From NCBI GenBank assembly GCA_964590195.1, contig CAZPWJ010000001.1:266509-330508 (forward strand): 64,000 bases of DNA. Direction: 5' to 3'. Positions 32,843-41,018 of the stretch are shown here, piece after piece. The stretch's first letter is position 1; every line of letters begins with the position of its first letter. This DNA is from GCA-2731375 sp964590195. Lineage in GTDB: Bacteria; Pseudomonadota; Alphaproteobacteria; GCA-2731375. The notes beneath the pieces were generated by a model. The model ran no database searches and had not been told where the DNA came from. It saw nothing but the letters and a program-made list of their open reading frames with translations. A program made the translations under genes and the position numbers.

Positions 32843-33388
32843 ATGAAAAATCTAATCACGGCTGGCGCGCTGGCGCTGGCCCTATCCACCGCCGCATCCC
32901 TGACGCTCAGCGCGCCGTCCATGGCGTCTGATATGGGGGCGATGTACAAGGCCGGCGACATCACCATTCTCAATCCATGGGCCCGCGCCACGCCGGGCAA
33001 GCCGCGTAACGGCGGCGCCTATCTAACCATCAAGGGCGGCGCCAGCGGCGACGAATTGACCGGCGTTGAAAGCGATGTCGCCAAGCGGACCGAAATACAC
33101 GGTCATAAAAATGAAAACGGCATCATGAAAATGTACAAGGCGGATGGCGTTCCGGTGCCGGCTGGCGGCATGGCAATGCTGAAGCCCGGCGGCTTTCACG
33201 TCATGCTGATGAAGCTGAAGCATGCCTTGAAGGAAGGTGAAAGCTTTCCCCTAACGCTGCATTTCGCCAAGGCGGGTAAGGTCACGGTCAAGGTCAAGAT
33301 CATGTCCGTAGGCGCCATGAACGCCGGCAAAGGCGGCGGGCATGGCGACCATGGCAGTCATGGCCAGCACGGCAAAATGAAGAAGTAA
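32843..33388 (+). CDS. PCu(A)C-type periplasmic copper chaperone
   Basis: 181-residue exported protein with a clear signal peptide ending near MASDMG. The copper-binding PCu(A)C motif is present: His in AKRTEIHGHKNENGIMKM, then Met residues, then GGFHVMLM. The His/Gly-rich tail GHGDHGSHGQHGKMKK adds a probable extra copper site. Family members deliver Cu(I) to cytochrome oxidase CuA/CuB together with Sco proteins. GAGG about ten bases upstream supports ATG 32843. It is probably co-transcribed with the DUF2946 gene. Confidence 0.9.
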   Translation: MKNLITAGALALALSTAASLTLSAPSMASDMGAMYKAGDITILNPWARATPGKPRNGGAYLTIKGGASGDELTGVESDVAKRTEIHGHKNENGIMKMYKADGVPVPAGGMAMLKPGGFHVMLMKLKHALKEGESFPLTLHFAKAGKVTVKVKIMSVGAMNAGKGGGHGDHGSHGQHGKMKK

Positions 33389-33435
33389 CGCCGGCAGCGG
33401 CGGCCAAGCCGCGGCTCTCTGCGGGATGTCATTGT

Positions 33436-33657
33436 CTATGGATCATGGCGTTCGGCGGAGGGCGCGGCCGCCTGCAAAACACATTCAACGGCCCAGGCAT
33501 TTTCTGGATTTTGTGAAATGCAGCGCAGACTGATCGTGCAAATCGCCGCAGATCGGGGCGGCGTCATAAGTTCCAGCGCCATCCGAAGCTCGGCATCGAT
33601 AAGCCGCTTCATCTGCGCTGCGGTGAGAAGGGGTGCCGAATGCTTGCTCGGGTGCAT
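33436..33657 (-). CDS. Small uncharacterised protein, last gene of the unknown cluster
   Basis: 73 residues, not recognised. It starts two bases after the stop of the preceding paralogue (TGA-AC-ATG on the minus strand), so it is almost surely in the same transcript. The N-terminal helix TAAQMKRLIDAELRMALELM is amphipathic, and the rest has four Cys (AICTISLRC and VEC among them). No signal peptide is visible. It could be an accessory or assembly factor for the two larger proteins encoded upstream. A chance reading frame is not excluded because it is short. Confidence 0.5.
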   Translation of the reverse strand: MHPSKHSAPLLTAAQMKRLIDAELRMALELMTPPRSAAICTISLRCISQNPENAWAVECVLQAAAPSAERHDP

Positions 33658-33659
33658 GT

Positions 33660-34388
33660 TCAGGATACGGCCTTGAAGGTGATCCTGACCTCGCCATAAA
33701 CGTCGGCTTGGAGCCGGTTGGCCTGGGGCGCCCGGTCATCGGCACTGCGCGCGAGCAGGCGAATGCCGTTAAGCTCGGGCGCTTGCAGTCCACTTCCCCT
33801 GGATAACGGTTTGATGGGTACGGCCAGCATTTTCCGAATATCCGGATCATCCGCATCTTCGATCCGTAGCAACTGAAATGTCAATTTGGCGCTGACGCTG
33901 CCGCTGTCGACCATCAGCCGCGGCATGCCCTGTTGCAGCGACTGCCGCAAGGCGTCCTGTTGGCTGGCGGCAAGGCGCAGACGAACGGCCTTGGCGACGC
34001 GGTCCACGGCGCTTCGCTTTAAGCGCACGCCCCGTTTGCGGCTGATGGTATAGTCCCGCCGTCCCAGCTTGAGGCCCAAAGCTTCATATATCGCCGGAGC
34101 CTCGACCTGATCCCCGCGCGCCGGCAGATAGGGGGCATCGATATAAATGGCATGTGCCCTATTTGGCGCACTGGTGGGAAACAACGCCGCCAGTTCAAGA
34201 GCGACGGCGCCCGCCGGCACCATTGCTTCGGCGTAGGCCGCCATGTCCATCTTGGCCATCGCCACCATTTCGCCAAGCCGGCATTCCTGGTCCGCCTGGC
34301 TCGAAGCGACCGCTTCATATGTTTCCTCGATCAGCTTTGCCGTGAATTCCGCAAGGCCCAATGAGATCGGCGTCGTTGCTTTCGCCAT
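33660..34388 (-). CDS. Uncharacterised protein, paralogue B of a tandem pair
   Basis: 242 residues, function not recognised. Three blocks match the neighbouring gene at 34404-35228: an N-terminal helix (GLAEFTAKLIEETYEAVASS), a middle block (LQQGMPRLMVDSGSVSAKLT) and the C-terminal end (ADVYGEVRITFKA). Between them are unrelated insertions, including a Pro-rich stretch ending APYLPARGDQVEAPAIYEAL. There is no signal peptide or membrane segment, so it is probably cytoplasmic or carried by a dedicated system. GGGGCG just upstream supports the ATG at 34388. The conserved, probably beta, C-terminal end suggests a structural or self-assembling protein, but this is a guess. Confidence 0.75.
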   Translation of the reverse strand: MAKATTPISLGLAEFTAKLIEETYEAVASSQADQECRLGEMVAMAKMDMAAYAEAMVPAGAVALELAALFPTSAPNRAHAIYIDAPYLPARGDQVEAPAIYEALGLKLGRRDYTISRKRGVRLKRSAVDRVAKAVRLRLAASQQDALRQSLQQGMPRLMVDSGSVSAKLTFQLLRIEDADDPDIRKMLAVPIKPLSRGSGLQAPELNGIRLLARSADDRAPQANRLQADVYGEVRITFKAVS

Positions 34389-34403
34389 TGTTCGCCCCGG
34401 CGG

Positions 34404-35228
34404 CTAAGGTCCAGGGTTGCCTTGATTGAGAGGCGCGAAATCGGTTTTGAAATTGATCCGGACGCGGCCATAAATCTGCGCCCTGGTGCCGACCACATCG
34501 CGCGACCGCTCTGTTGCGGCGGTTACGGTCAGCGAGGTATCCCGTATTGCCGCGCCAATGCCGCCGGCACCGCCAAAGCCGCCTGCGAACCCTGGTCCAA
34601 CGCCGCCAAAACCGGAGAGACCGCCAAGGCCGCCGCCGGCATTCGTTTGACTGGTCCGGCGGTTCCTTTCCGACGACGTGCTCAGGTTGCTTGTCCGGCC
34701 ATAGGTGTTGAATGTCAGACGTGTATCGATCGTGCCATTGTCCACCACCAGGCGGAGCATGCCTTGGCGGACCATTTCGCTCAAAATCGTGAACCGGTTG
34801 GCGGCGATTTTGATCTTCGCGGCCTGAACCAACGCGGTGAGTTTGGCCGCCGAGTCGATATCGCCGACAACGGCAACCTGGTTGGCCCCATTGATATTCG
34901 CCTCTGGCGGCGTTTCCAGGGCGGCGTTGATGGCATCCGCCTGGGCGTCGGTCAATACGACGCCCTGGGCGACCGTTTCAATTGCCGCCGCCAATGCCAG
35001 CATCGCCAACGCCTCGTCCTCCGACACCGCATCCTTGGTCGCGATGATGTAGTCGGCAAGAGATTCTGATGCGGCCTGGGTCAGGGTTATACAGGCCTGA
35101 ACCTGCTCCAGGTGCGAGGCGACCAGTGCTTCGAAGACGTCCCGGACCAATTTGGTGGTAAATTCCGCGAACCCGATTTCAGATACCCGCGCAGCCTGCG
35201 AAACCGCGCTTTCCGCCCCGTTTGCCAT
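34404..35228 (-). CDS. Uncharacterised protein, paralogue A with Gly-rich insertion
   Basis: 274 residues, function not recognised. It shares three blocks with the next gene: IGFAEFTTKLVRDVFEALVA, MVRQGMLRLVVDNGTIDTRL and AQIYGRVRINFKT. Between blocks two and three lies a Ser/Arg/Asn segment and a long Gly/Phe-rich stretch (GGFGGAGGIG is part of it) that is absent from paralogue B. No signal peptide or membrane segment. GGGGAG eight bases before the ATG is a strong ribosome-binding site, suggesting good expression. First of the paralogue pair, downstream of a small lipoprotein gene. Confidence 0.78.
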   Translation of the reverse strand: MANGAESAVSQAARVSEIGFAEFTTKLVRDVFEALVASHLEQVQACITLTQAASESLADYIIATKDAVSEDEALAMLALAAAIETVAQGVVLTDAQADAINAALETPPEANINGANQVAVVGDIDSAAKLTALVQAAKIKIAANRFTILSEMVRQGMLRLVVDNGTIDTRLTFNTYGRTSNLSTSSERNRRTSQTNAGGGLGGLSGFGGVGPGFAGGFGGAGGIGAAIRDTSLTVTAATERSRDVVGTRAQIYGRVRINFKTDFAPLNQGNPGP

Positions 35229-35331
35229 GGCTCCATCTCCCCAAATGATGGCAATAGTATTTTACATAATGCCATACATAGTGCAATGAAGTTCATAGGC
35301 AACCTGCTGCCGGGGTCGGCATTCTCGGGAT

Positions 35332-35604
35332 TTATTCTTCCAAAGATGCCATGACCTCGAAGCCCGTCATTTCTGCTGCCGCATCTTCAGGAGAACAAAT
35401 TTCGTCTTGCAGCAAGGCCCGGTGCAAGGCGCAATCCTTTTCCACGATGGCGGATATGACGTGATCGGACGTGCCCTTTCCCGTGGTCATATACGAGACA
35501 ACCGTGGCACCGGCGCTAAAATAGGTGACAGCGGGAGGCACGGCGGCAATGCCAATGCAGTTGCTCAGCGCGAATGCGCAAAAAACCAAGATAATCGCCC
35601 TCAT
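35332..35604 (-). CDS. Small predicted lipoprotein
   Basis: 90 residues with an N-terminal hydrophobic segment and lipobox-like ALSNC at residue 15, so probably lipid-anchored. The mature part has GATVVSYMTTGKGTSDHVIS and KDCALHRALLQDEIC, resembling a small conserved alphaproteobacterial protein family without a known role. It lies 103 bases upstream of the paralogue pair on the same strand. Membership in that operon is possible but not shown. Confidence 0.65.
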   Translation of the reverse strand: MRAIILVFCAFALSNCIGIAAVPPAVTYFSAGATVVSYMTTGKGTSDHVISAIVEKDCALHRALLQDEICSPEDAAAEMTGFEVMASLEE

Positions 35605-35633
35605 TTACTCACTCCGTTTACGGGGTTTCATGT

Positions 35634-35861
35634 TTATTGACCGATAAAACCCGAATAGACTTCAGCCGTCGGCAATGGCCAGCGCGGCCACCCGTCATCA
35701 AAACGGTCAGCCGCGAAGTTGTCCGGATTGCCCCATCGGCGCGCCCCATGGAGTGTCGGCACGGGGATATATGATGCAGGTGGCTCCGATTGCGAGCACC
35801 AACCGACCCGATTGTGCGGCCCGTCACAGCTGTCGGTAAAAAAAGGGGAAAACCGGGCCAA
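35634..35861 (-). CDS. Possible short protein upstream of the lipoprotein gene
   Basis: Open frame of 75 codons starting at a TTG. Composition is protein-like, with many Trp, Pro, Tyr and Phe (TLHGARRWGNPDNF, WPRWPLPTAEVYSGF) and ordered codon use. A competing frame on the same strand (35618-35872) is rich in Arg/Ser/Thr and looks like a shadow. I do not recognise the protein. No clear ribosome-binding site precedes the TTG, so the true start could differ or the frame could be chance. Confidence 0.35.
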   Translation of the reverse strand: MARFSPFFTDSCDGPHNRVGWCSQSEPPASYIPVPTLHGARRWGNPDNFAADRFDDGWPRWPLPTAEVYSGFIGQ

Positions 35862-35896
35862 ATTGACGTCAATTCAATATCTATGGGGACACTTAC

Positions 35897-36553
35897 ATGC
35901 AGCTATTCTGGACGCCGGCCTCGCCCTTCACCCGCAAGGTTGTTATCGCCGCCAAGGAACTTGGTCTGTGGCACCGAATTGACGTCAAACCCACTACCTG
36001 GCCCCTGGATTGGGGCTATGCCACGGTGCCTTTTACCGCCGGTCTGGCCGAGGCCAACCCGGTGGCGCGCATTCCAACCCTTGTAACGGACGAGGGCGTT
36101 GCGTTGGGCGACAGCACGCTGATCTGCCAACATCTGAACGGCCAGGCAATAAACGGCGGGATCATCCCTTCCGACGGCGGGCAATCAGCCGTTTGGGCCA
36201 TGTGGGCCCTGTACTCGGTTGCCGACGGTTTGCTGGAGGCGCAGGTCGCCATGCGGGCCGAAATGCTACGCCCCGAGGCGATCCGCTCGGAAAGTTTTCT
36301 GCAAAAACAACGGGACCGCATTGGCCGCTGCTTCGACCACATTGAAAAACACGCGGTGGATTTGGCCGTTCGGAATGGCGCCCCGCCCAACCTGGCGCAA
36401 ATTACCGCCGGCATCGCCTGCGGCTATCAGGATTGGCGGGACTGGCTGGAAGATTTCAGACCGGGCCGCCCGGCGCTTAGCAACTGGTACGGTGAATTCG
36501 CCCAACGCCCGGCCATGCGCGAAACCGAGCCCCGCGATACACCGGAAGCGTAA
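35897..36553 (+). CDS. Glutathione S-transferase family protein
   Basis: 218 residues with a thioredoxin-like N-terminal domain (MQLFWTPASPFTRKVVIAAK, then NPVARIPTLVTDEGVALGDS) and a helical C-terminal domain. The SPFTRKV segment holds the likely glutathione-activating Ser, and the cis-Pro is in ARIPTL. The family detoxifies electrophiles or acts as a glutathione-dependent isomerase or reductase. It is convergent with the TauD gene (11 bases apart). Confidence 0.87.
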   Translation: MQLFWTPASPFTRKVVIAAKELGLWHRIDVKPTTWPLDWGYATVPFTAGLAEANPVARIPTLVTDEGVALGDSTLICQHLNGQAINGGIIPSDGGQSAVWAMWALYSVADGLLEAQVAMRAEMLRPEAIRSESFLQKQRDRIGRCFDHIEKHAVDLAVRNGAPPNLAQITAGIACGYQDWRDWLEDFRPGRPALSNWYGEFAQRPAMRETEPRDTPEA

Positions 36554-36563
36554 TTCGAAGGGC

Positions 36564-37481
36564 CTATTCCGCGGCTTCCGTTGCCGGGCCGTTCAGATGG
36601 CTACTCAACTGACGGTCATGACGGCCCATGGCCGAGCGCGAGGTGCGTTCGGTCCAGGGCTGCCAGCGGGCGCCCGCGCCCCCCCCCCGGGCGCCCATCA
36701 CGGTGACGCGCTGGATGATCCGCTCCTCATCGAAATCATTGAGGACATAATGCTGGGTGCAGCGGTTGTCCCACATCCCGATGGTGCCTTCCGCCCAGCT
36801 GTAACGCACGGTGAAACGGGGGCTTTGCACCCAGCGGGTCAGGAAGGGCAGCAGGTTGTTGCTTTCTTCCACGCTCATTTCGACGATACGGCGGGTGAAA
36901 TGCTCATTCACATACAGCGCCTTGCGTCCAGGGCCGCCATCGCTGTCAGGCAGTACCCGGACCACCGGGTGGATGGTCATTTTTTCCGGACGGCCATGGG
37001 GGAGGGCATCGTGCAGGGCGGTCAGGCCATCGCACATTTCCTGCATGGGCGCCGACAGTGCCTCATAGGCCGCGCACAGGTTGGACCACATGGTATCGCC
37101 CCCTGTTTCGGGGCATTTCCGCATGTTCAAGATGGACATCAGGGCCGGCTGTTCCATGAACGTAAGGTCCGTGTGCCATTCGTCCGCGACGCCGCCCTTG
37201 CTGGCCTTTAGCTGAAATATCTCGGGATGCTCGCGGGAATTGGCCTCTGACAGATTGGGATGGCCTTCCAGGGGCCCGAACGGGCGGCCCAGAGCCACAT
37301 GCTCTTCCATGCTCATGTTCTGGCCGGGAAAAAACAGCACCATGTGTTCGCCCAACAGGCGCTTGATCTCGGCAATATCGCCATCATCGGCCTGGGCCAG
37401 ATTGATGCCATGCACCTCTGCCCCCAGCGCGCCCGCCAGGCGCGTTACATTCCAGCTATTCCCCATTGCGTCGTTCGTCAT
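36564..37481 (-). CDS. TauD/TfdA-family Fe(II)/2-oxoglutarate dioxygenase
   Basis: 305-residue non-haem iron dioxygenase. The facial triad is His-x-Asp in DEWHTDLTFMEQPA and the distal His in NRCTQHYVLNDF. The 2-oxoglutarate-binding Arg is probably in ERIIQRVTVMG. Family members oxidise taurine, 2,4-D, alkyl sulfates and many others, so substrate is open. No taurine transporter genes (tauABC) lie next to it. The C-terminal tail of about 40 residues after the core is longer than in TauD. Confidence 0.87.
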   Translation of the reverse strand: MTNDAMGNSWNVTRLAGALGAEVHGINLAQADDGDIAEIKRLLGEHMVLFFPGQNMSMEEHVALGRPFGPLEGHPNLSEANSREHPEIFQLKASKGGVADEWHTDLTFMEQPALMSILNMRKCPETGGDTMWSNLCAAYEALSAPMQEMCDGLTALHDALPHGRPEKMTIHPVVRVLPDSDGGPGRKALYVNEHFTRRIVEMSVEESNNLLPFLTRWVQSPRFTVRYSWAEGTIGMWDNRCTQHYVLNDFDEERIIQRVTVMGARGGGAGARWQPWTERTSRSAMGRHDRQLSSHLNGPATEAAE

Positions 37482-37531
37482 GGCGTCCCCATCCCCTGCA
37501 AGAATTATTCCCTGTTCACCTTATAGCATAT

Positions 37532-38245
37532 TCAGTGCGCATCCATATTGCGCAACAGATGCGCCGCGCCGGCTTCGCCGCTTATCGAGGGGCTTTCGCC
37601 AAAGATACGCTCCTTGGATTGGGCATAAAGTTCCCGATTGGCGCCCAATGGCGCCAACTGCCTCGCCTTTTCGATGGCCACGCCAAGCAGATCGCCTTCC
37701 GCCGCCACCTCGTGCACGAAACCCGCTTCCTTCGCCGCCGGGCCGGTCCAGCGATGGGCCAGCTGCACGGTATCGAAAAACGCGCTGGCGGACATTTTGT
37801 GCCGGAACAGGGCCAGTTCCGGATCCGGGATCGCCATACCGATCTGGATTTCATTGGCGCAGAGAAAACCCCGGTCTTGCCGCATGATGCGCACATCGTG
37901 GCACAGCGCGGTCATGAAGCCGGCACCAAAGCCGTGGCCGTTAACGGCGCAAATGGTTGGCACCGGAAAGGTAATCAGGCGTCCCATCAGGCCCATGAAT
38001 TCCTTGCCAAAGACAGCCTTGTCGCCGCCCTCGCCATCTCCCTCGCCCCGGCGCCAGTCGAGATCCAGGCCATTGGAGAAGAATTTCGGATTGCTGGACG
38101 TGGTGACCAGCGCCGCCGGTCCTTCGGATGACTCGATTTCATCCAATCGCCCGGCAAAGGCGCGGACAAAATTCGTATTCCAGCGGTTTTCGCCCTGATC
38201 CATGGTCAGGACAAAGACGTCATCTTCTCGGTTTAGCTCAATCAT
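37532..38245 (-). CDS. Enoyl-CoA hydratase/isomerase family protein
   Basis: 237-residue crotonase-fold protein. The oxyanion-hole segment NPKFFSNGLDLDW and the central AVNGHGFGAGFMTALCHDVR are visible, followed by FLCANEIQIGMAIPDPELAL. The Glu pair of classical hydratases is not evident at the usual position, and the protein resembles the eukaryotic-like delta-isomerase (ECI/PECI) subgroup more than FadB-type hydratases. ATG 38245 follows GAGGAAACC, a strong ribosome-binding site. An upstream in-frame extension is rejected. Confidence 0.82.
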   Translation of the reverse strand: MIELNREDDVFVLTMDQGENRWNTNFVRAFAGRLDEIESSEGPAALVTTSSNPKFFSNGLDLDWRRGEGDGEGGDKAVFGKEFMGLMGRLITFPVPTICAVNGHGFGAGFMTALCHDVRIMRQDRGFLCANEIQIGMAIPDPELALFRHKMSASAFFDTVQLAHRWTGPAAKEAGFVHEVAAEGDLLGVAIEKARQLAPLGANRELYAQSKERIFGESPSISGEAGAAHLLRNMDAH

Positions 38246-38336
38246 GGTTTCCTCATAAATACTCGGCGCAAGGTTGTCGCCATTTATACCATCCAGGGGC
38301 CCCGCATCCGCACACCTTAATGGCAGATAAGAGCAA

Positions 38337-40229
38337 CTATTTTTCGCTGTGAACCTCTGTTGCATCCCAATCGTCAGGAGGAGGCGTGACAAGAAAATCG
38401 GCGCAGCGCTGGCGGTAGAGGGCATAGAGACGCGAAGCCGGAACCTCCTCCACCAGACCGGCCAGGATCTCATCGGCCTGGGGCCAGTCCCGGTTCCGAT
38501 AGTGGGCCAGGGCCTCGTGATACCGATCCAATTCGCCATCGCCGAGGCTGCCGGCTTCCAGTGGTTCGAAAATGCGAACGGGCTCCTGCTTGCCCTTGAC
38601 CCGCACCCGGTCAAGTTCGCGGTAGATGAATTCAGGCGCCGCCGCCGCGGTGCTTTCACTGACGATCAATGGCACGCCATAGAACCGCGTCAGACCCTCA
38701 ATGCGTGACGCCAGATTGACGCCGTCGCCGATCACCGAATAATTCAGGCGGTGGGCCGAGCCCATGTTTCCGGCCACCACCAGACCGGTGTTGATGCCGA
38801 TGCCGGTGGCTATCTCGGGCAGGCCCAGGGCGGTCAGCTCCTGGTTTAGCCGGGCCAGCTCGTGGCCCATGGCAAGCGCCGCTCGGATGGCCCTTTCGGC
38901 GTCGTCGCCATGCGCCAACGGCGCCCCAAAGAGCGCCATGATGGCATCGCCAATATATTTGTCGATCACGCCGCCCTCGGCCTCGATGACGTCGGTCATG
39001 CAGGTGAGATAGCGGTTCAGGAGATTGAGAAGGTCGCTCGGGCGCTGACGCTCGCTTAGCGCCGTGAAGCCGCGAATGTCGGTGAACAGGATTGTTACCT
39101 CGCGCTCCTCGCCACCCAATTTAAGATCCTTGCTCAAAAGCTCCTCTGCAACCGCCGGATCAACTACCTTGCCCAGCATATCTCGCACCTGGTCGCGCTC
39201 GGCCAAACCCTGGGTCATATGGTTGAAGGCGGTGGCCAGCTCGCCGATCTCGTCGACCCTGTCGGCCTCAACGGCGCCGCCGTAGTCGCCCTTTTGCACC
39301 CGCCGCGTCGCGGCCACCAACTGCTGTACCGGCCGGGTAACGCTGCGGGCGATGGCACTGGCGCCAAACAGCGATGCAGTGAAGGCCACGGCGGTTAGCA
39401 GCAGCAGCGCCAGTCTAAGGCGCTGGTATGGCGCCAATGCAACGGCCAGGGGCCGCTGCAACACGGCCTGCAAGACGCCCTCGGCGTCAAGGGGCTGCAT
39501 CAGGGTAACGCTGTCCTGGCCGGCGATTTCCAGCACGAAGCTATGGCCCGGCCGTGTCACGCGCGCCAGTGCCGAGGCCAACAGATCCGGCTCACGCAAG
39601 GTGGAGGCCTCGATGCGCCAGGCCTCGTCGACCCGGCGCAACAGGGATACATGCGCCAGCGTCAATTCCTTAAGGCCGCGCACGAATTGCCCGTCAAGCT
39701 CGAAGCCGATACCAATCCAGGCCACCGGCAAGGGTGCCAGCAAGGGCACCATGACAATCAAATGGGGCCGGCCGTTTAGCATCATGACCAGGGCCGCCTC
39801 ACCTTCGTCACTATCGTCGGCGGCTTCGATGATGGCGGAAAAATCCATCGCCGCCGCGCCGGCCCGGGGTTCCAGGGTGGAGGCGACCACCTCCTCGTCC
39901 AGCGACAGGAGGATCATGACGCCGGCCTTGATACGGTCGCGGTGATTTTGCAGCGCCGACAGAAGCGTCCCCTGGTCGCCGCTGGCATAGGCTGTCTTGA
40001 AGCCAAAGTCTCCCGACAGCAGCCGCGCCGCCTGTATCAACTCGGCCCTGCGGCCGGCCAGCAGACGGTCGAACACGCGGGCGTCAACCTCCAGCTCGGT
40101 ATTGATTTGCTGCCGGGCATAGTGGCTGTTGGCCAGATCGACGATGACGAACGCGGCGCCCTGGACGACCAGCAACAGGCCGACAAAAAAGACCGTAAGG
40201 CGGGTGCGGAAACTGTGAAAACGAAACAA
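38337..40229 (-). CDS. Membrane-bound class III nucleotide cyclase with Cache-like sensor and HAMP
   Basis: 630 residues. First membrane segment (LTVFFVGLLLVVQGAAFVIV), a periplasmic double-Cache-like sensor of about 230 residues, second membrane segment (LALLLLTAVAFTASLFGASA), HAMP (ARSVTRPVQQLVAATRRVQK) and a cyclase domain. Catalytic Asp residues lie in ILFTDIRGFT and GDAIMALFG, Lys in IDKYIGDA, and Asn/Arg in VNLASRIEGL. The residues favour cAMP. A C-terminal TPR-like extension of about 60 residues ends the protein. TTG start, three bases after the stop of the cupredoxin-like gene, with which it forms a two-gene operon. Confidence 0.88.
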   Translation of the reverse strand: MFRFHSFRTRLTVFFVGLLLVVQGAAFVIVDLANSHYARQQINTELEVDARVFDRLLAGRRAELIQAARLLSGDFGFKTAYASGDQGTLLSALQNHRDRIKAGVMILLSLDEEVVASTLEPRAGAAAMDFSAIIEAADDSDEGEAALVMMLNGRPHLIVMVPLLAPLPVAWIGIGFELDGQFVRGLKELTLAHVSLLRRVDEAWRIEASTLREPDLLASALARVTRPGHSFVLEIAGQDSVTLMQPLDAEGVLQAVLQRPLAVALAPYQRLRLALLLLTAVAFTASLFGASAIARSVTRPVQQLVAATRRVQKGDYGGAVEADRVDEIGELATAFNHMTQGLAERDQVRDMLGKVVDPAVAEELLSKDLKLGGEEREVTILFTDIRGFTALSERQRPSDLLNLLNRYLTCMTDVIEAEGGVIDKYIGDAIMALFGAPLAHGDDAERAIRAALAMGHELARLNQELTALGLPEIATGIGINTGLVVAGNMGSAHRLNYSVIGDGVNLASRIEGLTRFYGVPLIVSESTAAAAPEFIYRELDRVRVKGKQEPVRIFEPLEAGSLGDGELDRYHEALAHYRNRDWPQADEILAGLVEEVPASRLYALYRQRCADFLVTPPPDDWDATEVHSEK

Positions 40230-40232
40230 GGC

Positions 40233-40910
40233 TCAGTTACCGGCGCTGTTCCGCTCGTCGTCGGCATAATTCCTATCCGCGTCCCAGGGCTTGTCCCGCC
40301 ACCATCTGCTTTTCGGCCGCAGGCGGATCTTGAAATCGATGTCGACGGTGGCTGCCGCCAAGTTTACCGTGCGCGGGCTTTTCGCCGCCTTTTTCTTTCC
40401 CTTCATGCCGGGATGCCAGACCCGCACCGCATAGGTGCCGGCCGGCAGGTCCGAGATTACGGCTTGCCCGTTCTTACCGGTGACTTTCGCATACGGCGTA
40501 TTCAGGACCAGAATGTGAGCGATCATCCAATCGTGAATGTTGCACCCCAGTGTGACTTCGCCCGGCTTGTCGAACAGCACCGGCGCCGCCTTTTGTCCCG
40601 TATAGAGCGGGCGTTCGAATGACTTGGCCTTGGACACCGAATAGAGGTGATGCTTGATGTTGTCCCTGTTGGGGAACTTCACGGTGGTTCCAACCCGCAG
40701 GGCGGAGACAAAGGGTGTGTAAAGTTTATCGACCTGGTCGATGATCGCCTCGACGATACCTGGCGCGGGCGGGCTGCCCAGCAGCGTGGCATAGATAACC
40801 GCGTTCTCGACCGCGCCTTGTTCATTGCTGACCTTGGCGCGCAACTCCGCCGCGTTCGCTGGCAGCCCCAAAATAGCCGCCATTAAGCTTACCAGCACAA
40901 TGCCCCGCAT
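40233..40910 (-). CDS. Periplasmic cupredoxin-like protein ('methylamine utilization protein' type)
   Basis: 225 residues with a signal peptide (LMAAILGLPANA). The cupredoxin-like copper site is suggested by RDNIKHHLYSVSKAKSF (His) and GEVTLGCNIHDWMIAHI (Cys, His, Met). A C-terminal beta-sandwich part (SDLPAGTYAVRVWHPGM) resembles a carboxypeptidase-regulatory-like fold. Databases often call such proteins methylamine utilization proteins, but no mau cluster is present. It is translationally close to the sensor cyclase, which suggests the cyclase senses a periplasmic condition connected with this copper protein. Confidence 0.75.
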   Translation of the reverse strand: MRGIVLVSLMAAILGLPANAAELRAKVSNEQGAVENAVIYATLLGSPPAPGIVEAIIDQVDKLYTPFVSALRVGTTVKFPNRDNIKHHLYSVSKAKSFERPLYTGQKAAPVLFDKPGEVTLGCNIHDWMIAHILVLNTPYAKVTGKNGQAVISDLPAGTYAVRVWHPGMKGKKKAAKSPRTVNLAAATVDIDFKIRLRPKSRWWRDKPWDADRNYADDERNSAGN

Positions 40911-41018
40911 TTCAGAATCCGCCCCTGCCAGGATATCCGCCCGCTGAAACTACCACCAATTCAGCCAACGCGGCCAGCCCCGCGGAATAGGGGCGGACGG
41001 GACGTGACCAATGCCATC

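Noticed and set aside
36671..36704. C-rich run near the end of the TauD-like gene as a possible frameshift
   Set aside because: The frame stays open through the run and the protein ends normally, so a sequencing or assembly slip is possible but not shown.
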